Part shown: positions 1 through 5,751 of the stretch, piece after piece
How the letters are laid out: every line of letters begins with the position of its first letter
Numbering within the stretch: the stretch's first letter is position 1
Assembly (NCBI GenBank): GCA_025964215.1
Contig: JAOPZG010000374.1
Span: 1-6,769, forward strand
Source: Conexibacter sp.
GTDB lineage: Bacteria; Actinomycetota; Thermoleophilia; Solirubrobacterales; Solirubrobacteraceae
Length of the DNA stretch: 6,769 nt
Direction of reading: 5' to 3'
Made by a program: the position numbers and the translations under genes
The notes under the pieces: model-generated
The model's database searches: none
The model's input: only the letters and a program-made list of their open reading frames with translations
Told to the model about the DNA's origin: nothing

Positions 1-61
1 CGCGCTCGATCTCCTCGCCCAGGCGCTCCAGCGCCGGGAGCTCACGGTCACGCTCGCTCAT
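1..61 (-). CDS. 5' end of a gene coupled to the sigma factor (partial, hypothetical)
   Basis: Only the first 20 codons are inside the window; the gene continues past the left edge. It starts at the ATG at 61-59, and the sigma-factor stop (TGA, 60-58) overlaps this start as ATGA, the classic geometry for translational coupling. The visible residues are MSERDRELPALERLGEEIER, a charged, probably helical cytoplasmic N-terminus with no signal peptide. The preceding end of the sigma gene contains GGAGG (reverse complement of 72-76) about 10 nt before the ATG, which can serve as its ribosome binding site. A gene coupled downstream of an ECF-like sigma factor is often its anti-sigma factor or a membrane partner, but nothing in these 20 residues proves that. 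Real gene: fairly sure; function: unknown. Confidence 0.7.
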   Translation of the reverse strand, partial: MSERDRELPALERLGEEIER

Positions 62-654
62 CGCTCCTCGCCTCCATTCAGCCGCCGCGGCTCGAGCGCC
101 GCGCCCATCGCCCGCAGCCCACGCGAGACCCGCGCCCGCGCGGTCGCCTCGGTCACGCCCAGCGAGCGCGCGACCTCCGCGTAGGACCGCTCCTCCACCA
201 CGCGCAGCCGCAGCGCCTCGCGCTGCTCGCCGGTCAGCTTCGCCAGCTCGGCGCCGAGCGCGCTGCGCAGCGCCGGCAGCCCCGCCCGGCGCTCGACCTC
301 GACGATCTCGTCCGGCGCCAGCACCGGCACCGTGATCCCGACCCGCTGCACGAGCCGCCGGTCGAGCACGCCCTTGCGCAGGTACGCGGCGATCTGGCGC
401 CGCGCGATCGTCAGCAGCCACGCGCGGGCCTCGACCTCGGTCGCGCCCTTGAAGCCGCGCCGCCCGCGGAACGCCTGCGCGAACGTCTCGGCGGTGAGGT
501 CGAGCGCGGTCTCGGCGTCGAGCACGCGGCGCGCGCAGAAGGTCAGCAGCATCGGGCTCTCGCGCCGGTAGAGGGCGACGAAGCCGGCCGGGTCGGTCAG
601 CGGCGCGCCCAGGGGCACGGCGGGCTCGCGGTCGGTCGCGTCCTGGACGTCCAT
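58..654 (-). CDS. ECF-like RNA polymerase sigma-70 family factor
   Basis: A 198-aa sigma factor with only regions 2 and 4, the layout of the extracytoplasmic-function (group 4) class. Region 2 covers about residues 18-95: FVALYRRESPMLLTFCARRV, then LDLTAETFAQAFRG, then the -10-recognition stretch ARAWLLTIARRQIAAYLRKG. Region 4 covers about 125-190: LTGEQREALRLRVVEERSYAEVARSLGVTEATARARVSRGLR, read here in pieces as LTGEQREALRLRV, a helix-turn-helix SYAEVARSLGVTEATARARV and SRGLRAMG. It would direct RNA polymerase to a small regulon. The frame is open upstream to 834, but the chosen ATG at 654 begins MDVQDATD. The extension would cross the divergent gene at 713 and has un-sigma-like residues. 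No strong Shine-Dalgarno precedes 654. The gene overlaps the next leftward gene by ATGA. Family sure; regulon unknown. Confidence 0.9.
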   Translation of the reverse strand: MDVQDATDREPAVPLGAPLTDPAGFVALYRRESPMLLTFCARRVLDAETALDLTAETFAQAFRGRRGFKGATEVEARAWLLTIARRQIAAYLRKGVLDRRLVQRVGITVPVLAPDEIVEVERRAGLPALRSALGAELAKLTGEQREALRLRVVEERSYAEVARSLGVTEATARARVSRGLRAMGAALEPRRLNGGEER

Positions 655-693
655 CCAAGGCACAAGTGGGGAGCACGACGGAAGTTGTGACGC

Positions 694-706
694 GAGCCAT
701 AGGCTC
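694..706. promoter_or_regulatory. Palindrome over the putative -10 in the sigma/monooxygenase divergent region
   Basis: The 58-bp gap 655-712 separates two divergent genes. It contains a perfect 13-bp palindrome, GAGCC-ATA-GGCTC (694-706), which covers the likely -10 hexamer of the rightward gene. A protein bound here would block that promoter. The same gap has CACAA (661-665) and TTGTG (685-689) as weak outer arms. No clear promoter for the leftward sigma gene could be assigned. Short palindromes arise by chance in GC-rich DNA, so the regulatory role is inference. Confidence 0.35.
700..705 (+). promoter_or_regulatory. Putative -10 element (TAGGCT) for a leaderless monooxygenase mRNA
   Basis: TAGGCT fits the actinobacterial TANNNT -10 pattern and ends 7 nt before the ATG at 713. 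The transcript would therefore start at or next to the start codon. No Shine-Dalgarno lies between the hexamer and the ATG, which agrees with leaderless translation. No convincing -35 box is visible 16-18 nt upstream. The same geometry recurs at 5832-5837. Confidence 0.45.
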
Positions 707-712
707 TTCGTC

Positions 713-1042
713 ATGAGCCCCACCGCGCAGGTCGTCGTCGCCGCCACCGTCCAGGTCAAGCCGGAGTCCCAGGCCGAGGCGCTGACCGCGATCACCACCG
801 CCATCCAGGCCACGCACGGCGAGGACGGCTGCATCGCCTACGCGCTGCACCGCGACCTCGAGGAGCCCACGCGCTTCGTGATCATCGAGAAGTGGGCCTC
901 CCCCGAGGCGCTGAAGGAGCACGGCTCCACCGAGCACCTCAAGGCGCTCTTCGGCGCGCTCGGCCCGCTGCTCGCGACGCCCCCGACGATCACCCACACG
1001 GCGCCGCTGCCGGTCGGCGACCCGGCCAAGGGCATCATCTAG
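713..1042 (+). CDS. Antibiotic biosynthesis monooxygenase (ABM)-fold protein, YgiN-like
   Basis: A 109-aa single-domain protein of the ABM/dimeric alpha-beta barrel superfamily, which includes quinol monooxygenase YgiN and heme-degrading IsdG-type enzymes. The family pattern is visible in order. First comes a beta strand VVVAATVQVKP (residues 7-17). A helix QAEALTAITTAIQATHGEDG follows. Then comes the strand pair CIAYALHRDLEEPTRFVIIE with the typical E-KW motif (IIEKWASPEALKEH, about 57-70). A second helix around STEHLKALFGALGPLL ends the fold. Length is normal for the family. The substrate cannot be told from sequence; a small aromatic or quinone-like compound, or simply a stress role, is possible. 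It heads a two-gene operon with the 96-aa gene 6 nt downstream and is divergent from a sigma factor, which might control it. Start: the only good ATG, with no Shine-Dalgarno, probably leaderless. Confidence 0.85.
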   Translation: MSPTAQVVVAATVQVKPESQAEALTAITTAIQATHGEDGCIAYALHRDLEEPTRFVIIEKWASPEALKEHGSTEHLKALFGALGPLLATPPTITHTAPLPVGDPAKGII

Positions 1043-1048
1043 TCCGGC

Positions 1049-1339
1049 GTGGGCCGCGCGCTCGACCGCACCGACGAGGAGCCGCCGGATCCGCTCGGGT
1101 TCCCGCCGGACCGCATCGCGATCTGGCCGATCGAGGACGGCACCTTCGGCGTCGACGCCATCTTCCAGGGCCCGGACGCCCATCGCCAGGCCGGCTTCCA
1201 CGAGGCGATCCTCAAGCTCCGCGACATCCCGTGCTCGCTGCGCCAGGAGCCGGATCGCAGCTGGACGCTCCGCCTCGGCCCGCTGCCCCGCCCGCTCGTC
1301 GAGCAGGCGATCGCGCTGTTCATCGGCTCGACGCGCTAG
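1049..1339 (+). CDS. Hypothetical 96-aa protein, second gene of the monooxygenase operon
   Basis: I do not recognise a family. The frame has strongly G/C-biased third positions and a globular-looking composition, so it is judged to be real coding sequence. The N-terminal 20 residues are proline- and acid-rich and probably disordered (TDEEPPDPLGFPPDRIAIW). After that comes an alpha/beta stretch: WPIEDGTFGVDAIFQGP, an amphipathic helix HRQAGFHEAILKLRDIPCSL, strands SWTLRLGPLPR and a C-terminal helix LVEQAIALFIG. There is no signal peptide or membrane segment. The proposed start is the GTG at 1049, only 6 nt after the stop of the monooxygenase gene. No Shine-Dalgarno is visible, so translation may depend on the upstream gene; a later start is possible. 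The stop TAG (1337-1339) overlaps the stop of the convergent regulator in a shared CTAG. Confidence 0.7.
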   Translation: MGRALDRTDEEPPDPLGFPPDRIAIWPIEDGTFGVDAIFQGPDAHRQAGFHEAILKLRDIPCSLRQEPDRSWTLRLGPLPRPLVEQAIALFIGSTR

Positions 1340-2064
1340 ATCAGCGCGGCCGCGAGCCGGTGGTGGCGCAGCCGCTCCGGCGGCGCGCCGTGCAGGATCC
1401 ACCAGCCGTCGTCGCGGCGGCTCAGCGCGCCCTCGCGCGCGAGGTCGCCCATCGCGGTGGTGACCGACGGGCGGTGCGCGCCGACGAGCATCGCGAGCCG
1501 CTCGTGGTTGAGCGGCAGCGGGACGACGACGCCGTCGGGGCTGACGCGGCCCCAGCGCTCGGCGAGGTGCCAGAGCGTGAGCCGCAGGCGGTCGTCGACG
1601 CGCTGGTGGTGGGAGATCGCGAGCGCGACGGCCAGCGCGTGCGCGCGCCGGATCCCGCGGCTGAAGAGCTCGACGCCGAGCTGCGGGTACGGCGCGATCC
1701 GCTGGACGAGCGCGCCGTCGAGCACCGCCAGGCGCGCGGGCTCGAGGACCTCCCAGCCCACCTCGGCCTGGACGTGCGAGCCCTCCGGGTCCCACTGCCA
1801 CGGGCGCATGACGTCGCCCGGGCCGAGCAGCTCGCAGCAGCTGCGGCCGAGCACGTCGACCTCGCGGACGAGCAGGCCGTCGCAGATCAGGAAGCCGCGG
1901 TGGTGGACCTCGGGCTCCATCGCCGCGGCGGCGTCCCACGGCCCGGGCGTGAGGCGCTGCAGGCGGGTCCGGGCGTCGCGGCGGGCGCGCTGCGCGGTCT
2001 CGGCGTCGAGCCCGTCGGCGAAGTCCGGGTCGGCGTCGAGCAGGCTGATCGCGTCGGTGGGCAC
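1336..2064 (-). CDS. Crp/Fnr-fold transcriptional regulator without an obvious cAMP pocket
   Basis: A 242-aa regulator. Residues about 25-140 resemble the cyclic-nucleotide-binding jelly roll of the Crp/Fnr superfamily: HHRGFLICDGLLVREVDV, then CCELLGPGDVMRPW, then a second strand pair ending LEPARLAVLDGALVQRI. A long dimerisation helix follows, RAHALAVALAISHHQRVDDR, with the frequent LRLTLWHLAERWG sequence. A winged helix-turn-helix lies near the C-terminus (about 190-235): LNHERLAMLVGAHRPSVTTA, then MGDLAREGAL and DDGWWILHG. The Arg-Ser/Thr-Ala phosphate-binding cassette of cAMP-binding members is not seen, so the ligand, if any, is unknown. I prefer the GTG start at 2064 (VPTDAISLLD). The frame is open to 2199, but the added residues are Arg/Pro-rich and would run through the promoter region of the divergent gene. 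An operator-like palindrome lies 31-50 nt upstream of this start, suggesting autoregulation. Confidence 0.88.
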   Translation of the reverse strand: MPTDAISLLDADPDFADGLDAETAQRARRDARTRLQRLTPGPWDAAAAMEPEVHHRGFLICDGLLVREVDVLGRSCCELLGPGDVMRPWQWDPEGSHVQAEVGWEVLEPARLAVLDGALVQRIAPYPQLGVELFSRGIRRAHALAVALAISHHQRVDDRLRLTLWHLAERWGRVSPDGVVVPLPLNHERLAMLVGAHRPSVTTAMGDLAREGALSRRDDGWWILHGAPPERLRHHRLAAALI

Positions 2065-2094
2065 GCCGCCGGTGTACCCGGATCGGTGGGAGCT

Positions 2095-2114
2095 GACGTC
2101 GGAATGCCGACGTC
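2095..2114. promoter_or_regulatory. Perfect 8-4-8 inverted repeat, likely Crp-like operator
   Basis: The sequence reads GACGTCGG-AATG-CCGACGTC, a perfect inverted repeat with a 4-nt centre. Its length is typical of Crp/Fnr dimer sites, though it does not match the E. coli TGTGA-N6-TCACA consensus. The centre (2104.5) lies about 64 nt before the expected transcription start of the divergent small membrane-protein gene, close to a class I activator position. It also lies about 40 nt before the regulator's own GTG. The repeat and spacing are seen directly; the identity of the bound protein is inference from the neighbouring regulator. Confidence 0.55.
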
Positions 2115-2135
2115 GAGGCTCCGACGCGCGCGCTC

Positions 2136-2156
2136 GGCGCGGCGCCCCGCCGCGCC
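2136..2156. repeat. GC-rich inverted repeat directly upstream of a -10 box
   Basis: GGCGCGGC (2136-2143) and GCCGCGCC (2149-2156) form a perfect 8-bp stem around a 5-nt loop GCCCC. The element fills the spacer and -35 region just before the putative -10 at 2157. It could be a second operator or only a chance palindrome in GC-rich DNA. Confidence 0.3.
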
Positions 2157-2162
2157 TAGGTT
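2157..2162 (+). promoter_or_regulatory. Putative -10 element (TAGGTT) of the 46-aa membrane-protein gene
   Basis: TAGGTT matches the actinobacterial TANNNT pattern. Transcription would begin near 2169 and leave a leader of about 33 nt containing a good Shine-Dalgarno. There is no recognisable -35 box; the position is GC-rich hairpin sequence. This would fit a promoter that needs an activator such as the divergent Crp-like protein. Confidence 0.45.
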
Positions 2163-2191
2163 CGACCGCTCGACCCCACGACCGACCCAAC

Positions 2192-2196
2192 GGAGG
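2192..2196 (+). promoter_or_regulatory. Ribosome binding site GGAGG
   Basis: A full GGAGG core lies 5 nt before the ATG at 2202. It is the main support for this 46-codon gene being real and fixes its start. Confidence 0.75.
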
Positions 2197-2201
2197 CACC
2201 C

Positions 2202-2342
2202 ATGCTCTGGCTCGTCATCGGCATCGTCCTGCTCGTCATCGCCATCGCCGGCGGGACGATCGTCCACCCGATCCTCTTCGTGCTGGCGATCTTCGCGCTG
2301 CTCGCGTTCTTCACCGGCGCGCGCGGCCGCTCGCGGGTCTGA
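2202..2342 (+). CDS. 46-aa hydrophobic two-helix membrane protein
   Basis: A very small gene of 46 codons ending in TGA (2340-2342). The product starts MLWLVIGIVLLVIAIAGG and continues TIVHPILFVLAIFALLAFF before a basic tail TGARGRSRV. This predicts two transmembrane helices (about residues 2-17 and 24-37) with a tight turn containing His-Pro, and a positively charged C-terminus on the cytoplasmic side. It resembles the short 'hydrophobic protein' and lmo0937-like membrane proteins found widely in actinobacteria and firmicutes, often stress-related; the exact family is uncertain. Support: good Shine-Dalgarno, -10 box, strongly biased codons, and a terminator hairpin 16 nt after the stop. It is divergent from a Crp-like regulator with a shared operator-like palindrome, so it is a candidate target of that regulator. 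Confidence 0.75.
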   Translation: MLWLVIGIVLLVIAIAGGTIVHPILFVLAIFALLAFFTGARGRSRV

Positions 2343-2358
2343 CCCGGCGCGAAGAGAG

Positions 2359-2389
2359 CCGGGGCGGCGGGATCGGCCCGCCGCCCCGG
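2359..2389. terminator. 13-bp GC stem-loop between convergent genes
   Basis: CCGGGGCGGCGGG (2359-2371) pairs perfectly with CCCGCCGCCCCGG (2377-2389) around the 5-nt loop ATCGG. It lies 16 nt after the small membrane-protein stop and 15 nt after the stop of the convergent ABC permease, so it can serve both strands. There is no T tract on either side, as is usual for actinobacterial stem-loop terminators. Confidence 0.75.
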
Positions 2390-2404
2390 AGCCTGGTGGC
2401 CCGC

Positions 2405-4948
2405 CTACTCGTAGGCCAGCGACTCGAGCACGTCGAGGCGCGAGGCGCGGCGGGCCGGGAGGATGGCGGCGAGGACGCCGGCGATGGCGGTCGCGATCAG
2501 GAGCAGGATCAGCGTGATGACCGGGATCGAGAGCTGGAAGTCGTCGATCGCCCGCGTCACCAGGATCGAGAGCACGATGCCGAGCACGAGCCCGATCACG
2601 GCGCCGATCTGCGCGGTGATGATCGCCTCGTAGCGGATCATCCGCCGCACCTGCCGGCGCGACATGCCGATCGCCCGCAGCAGCCCGATCTCCCGCGTGC
2701 GCTCGGAGATCGAGAGCACGAGCGTGTTCACGATCCCGAAGAGCGAGACGATGATCGCCATCGCGAGCAGGGCGTAGATCAGGTACAGGACCTGGTCGAT
2801 CTGCTTGGCCTGCGAGTCGATGAACTCCTTGTTGGTCTGCGCCTCGGCCTCGGGGAAGCGCGCGTCGAGCACGGCGTCGATCGACTTCTTGACCTCCGTG
2901 GCGGGCCGCGAGCCGTCGTAGCCGACCAGGACGAACGCGTCCTTGCGGAAGCCGAAGTCCTGCTCGAGCACGCTGTTGGCCACCGTCAGGTCGCCGGTCA
3001 GCCCGCCCTTGTCATAGGAGATCCCGATGACCTTCAACTTCAAGGCGCGCAGCTTGCTCGTCTGCAAGGTGAGCGTGTCGCCGACCTTCGTCCCGTTGTC
3101 CTCGGCGTACTTCTTGCCGGCGATCACGGTCCCCGGCCCGAGCTGCCCGATCGTCGCGTCGCTGCCCTGCTTCCAGCCCTGGCGGTAGAGGCTCGCGAAC
3201 GTCGCCTGGTCGATGCCGGTGACGCCCTGCTTCTTGCCGTCGATCTTCGCCTGTCCGAAGCGCACGGCCGAGACGTCCTTGACGCCCGGGACCTGCGCGA
3301 CCGACTTGGCCGCCTGCGGCGTGAACGAGCTGAAGCCGTCGGTGTTCTGGATCACGGCCTGCGCCTTGGAGCCGTTGGTCACGGCATCGCGGAACGTCGT
3401 CTTCGCGCTGCCCGCGAAGACCGACGCGAACGTCACGAGCGCGACGCCGACCATCAGCGCGGCGGCCGTCACGGCCGTCCGGCCCGGCTGGCGGACCGTG
3501 TTCTCGCGGGCGATCCGCCCCGTCACGCCGCGGAAGCGCTCGAACGGCGCGCCGACCACGTCGGCGATCGGCCCGACCAGGCGCGGGCTCAGGAACGCCA
3601 CGCCGAGGAAGGTCAGGACCGCGCCGAGGCCCATCAGCGACAGCGCCGCGTTGGGCTTCAGCGAGGCGAAGAGCCCGAGCGCCATGATCGCCAGGCCGGC
3701 GACCGTGAGCGCGGAGGCCAGCGGCGTCGCCCAGCGCGAGCGCTTCTTCTCCGAGCTCAGCCCCTCGCGCAGCGCGGCCAGCGGCGGCACGCGCGTCGCC
3801 CGGATCGCGGGTGCGATCGAGGAGATCAGCGTGACGACCGTGCCGACGACGAGCGAGACGACGATCGTGCGCGTCTCGATGACCGTGCCGGTCGAGGGCA
3901 GGTCGGCGCCGAAGGCCTTGAACAACGCCTTGAGCCCGCCCGCGACCAGGATGCCGAGCCCGAGCCAGACGGCCGAGCCGACGATGCCGATCGTCAGCCC
4001 CTCCGCGAGCACCGAGCGCAGGACCTGCTTGCGCTTGGCGCCGAGCACGCGCAGCAGCGCGAACTCGCGCGTCCGCTGGGCGACCGTGATGGAGAAGGTG
4101 TTGAAGATCAGGAACGCGCCGACGAAGAGCGAGATACCCGCGAACGCGAGCAGCGCCGTGCGCAAGACGTTCAAGAATCCGTCGTTGATGTCCTTGGTCT
4201 GCTTGTCGGCCTGCTGCTGGCCGGTGCGGACCTCGACGCCCTGCGGCGCCACCCGCTTGATGCGGTCGCGCAGCTGCTCGGCGCTGACGCCCGGCTTGGC
4301 CGCGACCTCGATCTCGTCGAACGCGTCGCCGTGGCCCGTCATGCGCTGGGCCTCCGGCAGCGTCAGGACCGCGATCACGCCGCCGCCGAACGAGTCGACG
4401 CCGGAGATCGTGACGTTGCCCGAGATCGTGTAGAGCTTCTTGGGCGCCTCGTCGGCGATCTGGAGCTTGTCGCCGACCTTGAAGCCGTTGTTGTCGGCCG
4501 TGCCCTTCGGGATCGCGACCTCGTCGGCCGTCTGCGGCAGGTGGCCCTTGGTCGGCGCGAAGGACTCGAAGCGCTGGATGTCGTGCGCGCCGGCGATCGC
4601 GTTGAAGCCCTGGCCCTTGAGCTTCGAGCCGTCCGCCTTGCGGAACGAGCCGCCCTGGCTGAAGACCGAGCCCTCGGCCTGCGCGACGCCCGGGACCTGC
4701 TCGACCTGGCGCAGCACCTTGCCCGGGATCGGCGGCGGGTCCTCGTCGCCCGAGAGGTCGTTGTTGGGGGACAGCGCCACGTCCGTGCCCTTGTTGGACT
4801 GGACGAAGATGTTCTCGAACGACTTGTTGATGGTGTCGGTGAAGATGTAGGTGCCGGCGATCAGCGTCACGCCCAGCGCCACGGCGAGCGCGGTGAGGGC
4901 GAGGCGGACCTTGCGGGCGAGCAGCCCGCGGATGGCGATCTTGCGCAT
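2405..4948 (-). CDS. ABC transporter permease with two FtsX/MacB-like domains
   Basis: An 847-aa inner-membrane permease made of two related halves. Half 1 has a membrane helix at about residues 15-36, a MacB-like extracytoplasmic domain (about 40-255) and three helices near 262-285, 315-340 and 360-383. Half 2 begins with two extra helices (about 407-428 and 433-453). It then has a helix near 492-512, a second extracytoplasmic domain (about 515-715) and helices near 720-748, 775-798 and 808-830. Each half carries the FtsX cytoplasmic signature: RTREFALLRVLGAKRKQVLR (292-311) and RTREIGLLRAIGMSRRQVRR (750-769). Each ends in a similar PAIRATRVPPLAAL or PARRASRLDVLESL motif. The product should pair with the ATPase encoded 27 nt upstream. 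MacB/LolCE-type transporters move substrates by mechanotransmission from the outer leaflet or periplasm rather than by import; the substrate is unknown. The start at 4948 has GGAG 9 nt upstream. No membrane-fusion partner gene is nearby. Confidence 0.93.
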   Translation of the reverse strand: MRKIAIRGLLARKVRLALTALAVALGVTLIAGTYIFTDTINKSFENIFVQSNKGTDVALSPNNDLSGDEDPPPIPGKVLRQVEQVPGVAQAEGSVFSQGGSFRKADGSKLKGQGFNAIAGAHDIQRFESFAPTKGHLPQTADEVAIPKGTADNNGFKVGDKLQIADEAPKKLYTISGNVTISGVDSFGGGVIAVLTLPEAQRMTGHGDAFDEIEVAAKPGVSAEQLRDRIKRVAPQGVEVRTGQQQADKQTKDINDGFLNVLRTALLAFAGISLFVGAFLIFNTFSITVAQRTREFALLRVLGAKRKQVLRSVLAEGLTIGIVGSAVWLGLGILVAGGLKALFKAFGADLPSTGTVIETRTIVVSLVVGTVVTLISSIAPAIRATRVPPLAALREGLSSEKKRSRWATPLASALTVAGLAIMALGLFASLKPNAALSLMGLGAVLTFLGVAFLSPRLVGPIADVVGAPFERFRGVTGRIARENTVRQPGRTAVTAAALMVGVALVTFASVFAGSAKTTFRDAVTNGSKAQAVIQNTDGFSSFTPQAAKSVAQVPGVKDVSAVRFGQAKIDGKKQGVTGIDQATFASLYRQGWKQGSDATIGQLGPGTVIAGKKYAEDNGTKVGDTLTLQTSKLRALKLKVIGISYDKGGLTGDLTVANSVLEQDFGFRKDAFVLVGYDGSRPATEVKKSIDAVLDARFPEAEAQTNKEFIDSQAKQIDQVLYLIYALLAMAIIVSLFGIVNTLVLSISERTREIGLLRAIGMSRRQVRRMIRYEAIITAQIGAVIGLVLGIVLSILVTRAIDDFQLSIPVITLILLLIATAIAGVLAAILPARRASRLDVLESLAYE

Positions 4949-4957
4949 GGGGAGAAG

Positions 4958-4961
4958 CTCC
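4958..4961 (-). promoter_or_regulatory. Ribosome binding site GGAG of the permease gene
   Basis: On the minus strand GGAG lies 9 nt before the ATG at 4948, inside the 27-nt gap after the ATPase stop. The spacing is the same as at the ATPase start. Confidence 0.6.
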
Positions 4962-4975
4962 GGGGAGGAGAGGGG

Positions 4976-5683
4976 TCAGACGGACGCCGGGCTGGCGTTC
5001 CGGGTCGGGGCGCGGTCCTCGACGAGCTGGCCGTCGCGCAGGACGAGCAGGCGATCCGCGTAGGCGGCCGCGTCCTCGTCGTGGGTGACCATGATGATCG
5101 TCTGGCCGAACTCGTCGACCGAGCGGCGCAGGAGCTGGAGGATCTCGACCGAGGCGGTGGAGTCCAGGTTGCCGGTCGGCTCGTCGGCGAAGACGACGGC
5201 CGGGCGCGAGGCGAGCGCGCGCACGACGGCGACGCGCTGCTGCTGGCCGCCGGAGAGCTCGCTCGGCCGGTGAGTGATCCGGTCGCGCAGGCCGACGAGG
5301 TCGATCAGCTGGTCGACCCACGCCGCGTCGGGCTCGCGCCCGGCGATCGACATCGGCAGCTCGATGTTCTCCCGCGCGTCGAGGACCGGCAGCAGGTTGA
5401 AGGCCTGGAAGATGAAGCCCACGCGATCCCGGCGCAGCTGCGTCAGCGCGTCGTCGCCCAGCGTCGTCAGGTCGACGCCGTCGAGGACGGTGGTCCCGGA
5501 CGTCGGCCGGTCGAGCCCCGCGAGCAGGTGCATGAGCGTCGACTTGCCGGAGCCCGACGGGCCCATGATGGCCGTGAAGGCACCGGCGGGGAAGTCGACG
5601 CTGACGCCGTCGAGCGCCGTGACGGCGGCGCCGCCCTCGCCGTAGACGCGGCGGAGGTCCTGCGCGGAGACGATGGAGGTCAT
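4976..5683 (-). CDS. ABC transporter ATP-binding protein, LolD/MacB family
   Basis: A 235-aa cytoplasmic ATPase that powers the FtsX-type permease encoded just downstream. All nucleotide-binding motifs are intact (numbered from the chosen start): Walker A GPSGSGKS (41-48), Q-loop in the FQAFNLLPVLDARENIELP stretch (Q93), signature LSGGQ (143-147), Walker B VVFADE (about 163-168), D-loop NLD (172-174) and the switch His in MVTHDE (201). The FQAFNLLP...ENIELP wording and the short length are typical of the LolD/MacB/YtrE class of exporters. The frame is open to 5704, but the upstream ATG would place the Shine-Dalgarno GGGAGG inside the coding sequence. The ATG at 5683 (MTSIVSAQDL) has that site 9 nt before it and is preferred. 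It is the first gene of the operon, divergent from the delta-60 gene. No clear -10 box was found for it. Confidence 0.95.
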   Translation of the reverse strand: MTSIVSAQDLRRVYGEGGAAVTALDGVSVDFPAGAFTAIMGPSGSGKSTLMHLLAGLDRPTSGTTVLDGVDLTTLGDDALTQLRRDRVGFIFQAFNLLPVLDARENIELPMSIAGREPDAAWVDQLIDLVGLRDRITHRPSELSGGQQQRVAVVRALASRPAVVFADEPTGNLDSTASVEILQLLRRSVDEFGQTIIMVTHDEDAAAYADRLLVLRDGQLVEDRAPTRNASPASV

Positions 5684-5692
5684 GTCGAAGAG

Positions 5693-5698
5693 CCTCCC
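5693..5698 (-). promoter_or_regulatory. Ribosome binding site GGGAGG that fixes the ATPase start
   Basis: Reverse complement of CCTCCC. It lies 9 nt before the ATG at 5683 and within the frame of the alternative ATG at 5704, which argues for the downstream start. Confidence 0.65.
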
Positions 5699-5726
5699 AG
5701 GCACGCCATTTGGCAGGGGTACGGCT

Positions 5727-5751
5727 ATCCCCCGCTTCCCCCCTAGGGGAT
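5727..5751. repeat. Nested palindromes upstream of the ABC operon
   Basis: CCCCTAGGGG (5740-5749) is a perfect 10-bp palindrome. ATCCCC (5727-5732) and GGGGAT (5746-5751) form a second, overlapping inverted repeat. Both lie between the ATPase start and the GTCAC motif cluster, in the expected promoter region of the leftward operon. They may be operator sequence; C/G runs make chance a real alternative. Confidence 0.3.

Noticed and set aside
655..834. N-terminal extension of the sigma factor to 834
   Set aside because: It would overlap the divergent monooxygenase gene, and its residues do not belong to the sigma fold; the ATG at 654 gives a normal ECF length.
2065..2199. N-terminal extension of the Crp-like regulator to 2199
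   Set aside because: The extra 45 residues are Arg/Pro/Ser-rich and would cover the palindrome and the -10 box of the divergent gene; the GTG at 2064 fits family length.
2359..2389. The strong hairpin as a riboswitch or small RNA
   Set aside because: It is a simple perfect stem-loop between two convergent stop codons, which is fully explained as a bidirectional terminator.
892..2517. A 541-codon plus-strand frame
   Set aside because: It crosses the monooxygenase, 96-aa, regulator and small-protein genes in other frames and has Arg/Pro/Ala-biased composition typical of a shadow.
1457..5746. A 1429-codon open frame on the plus strand
   Set aside because: It lies antisense to the regulator, permease and ATPase genes, is dominated by Arg/Asp/Glu/Ala repeats without any domain, and exists because stops are rare in non-coding frames of GC-rich DNA.
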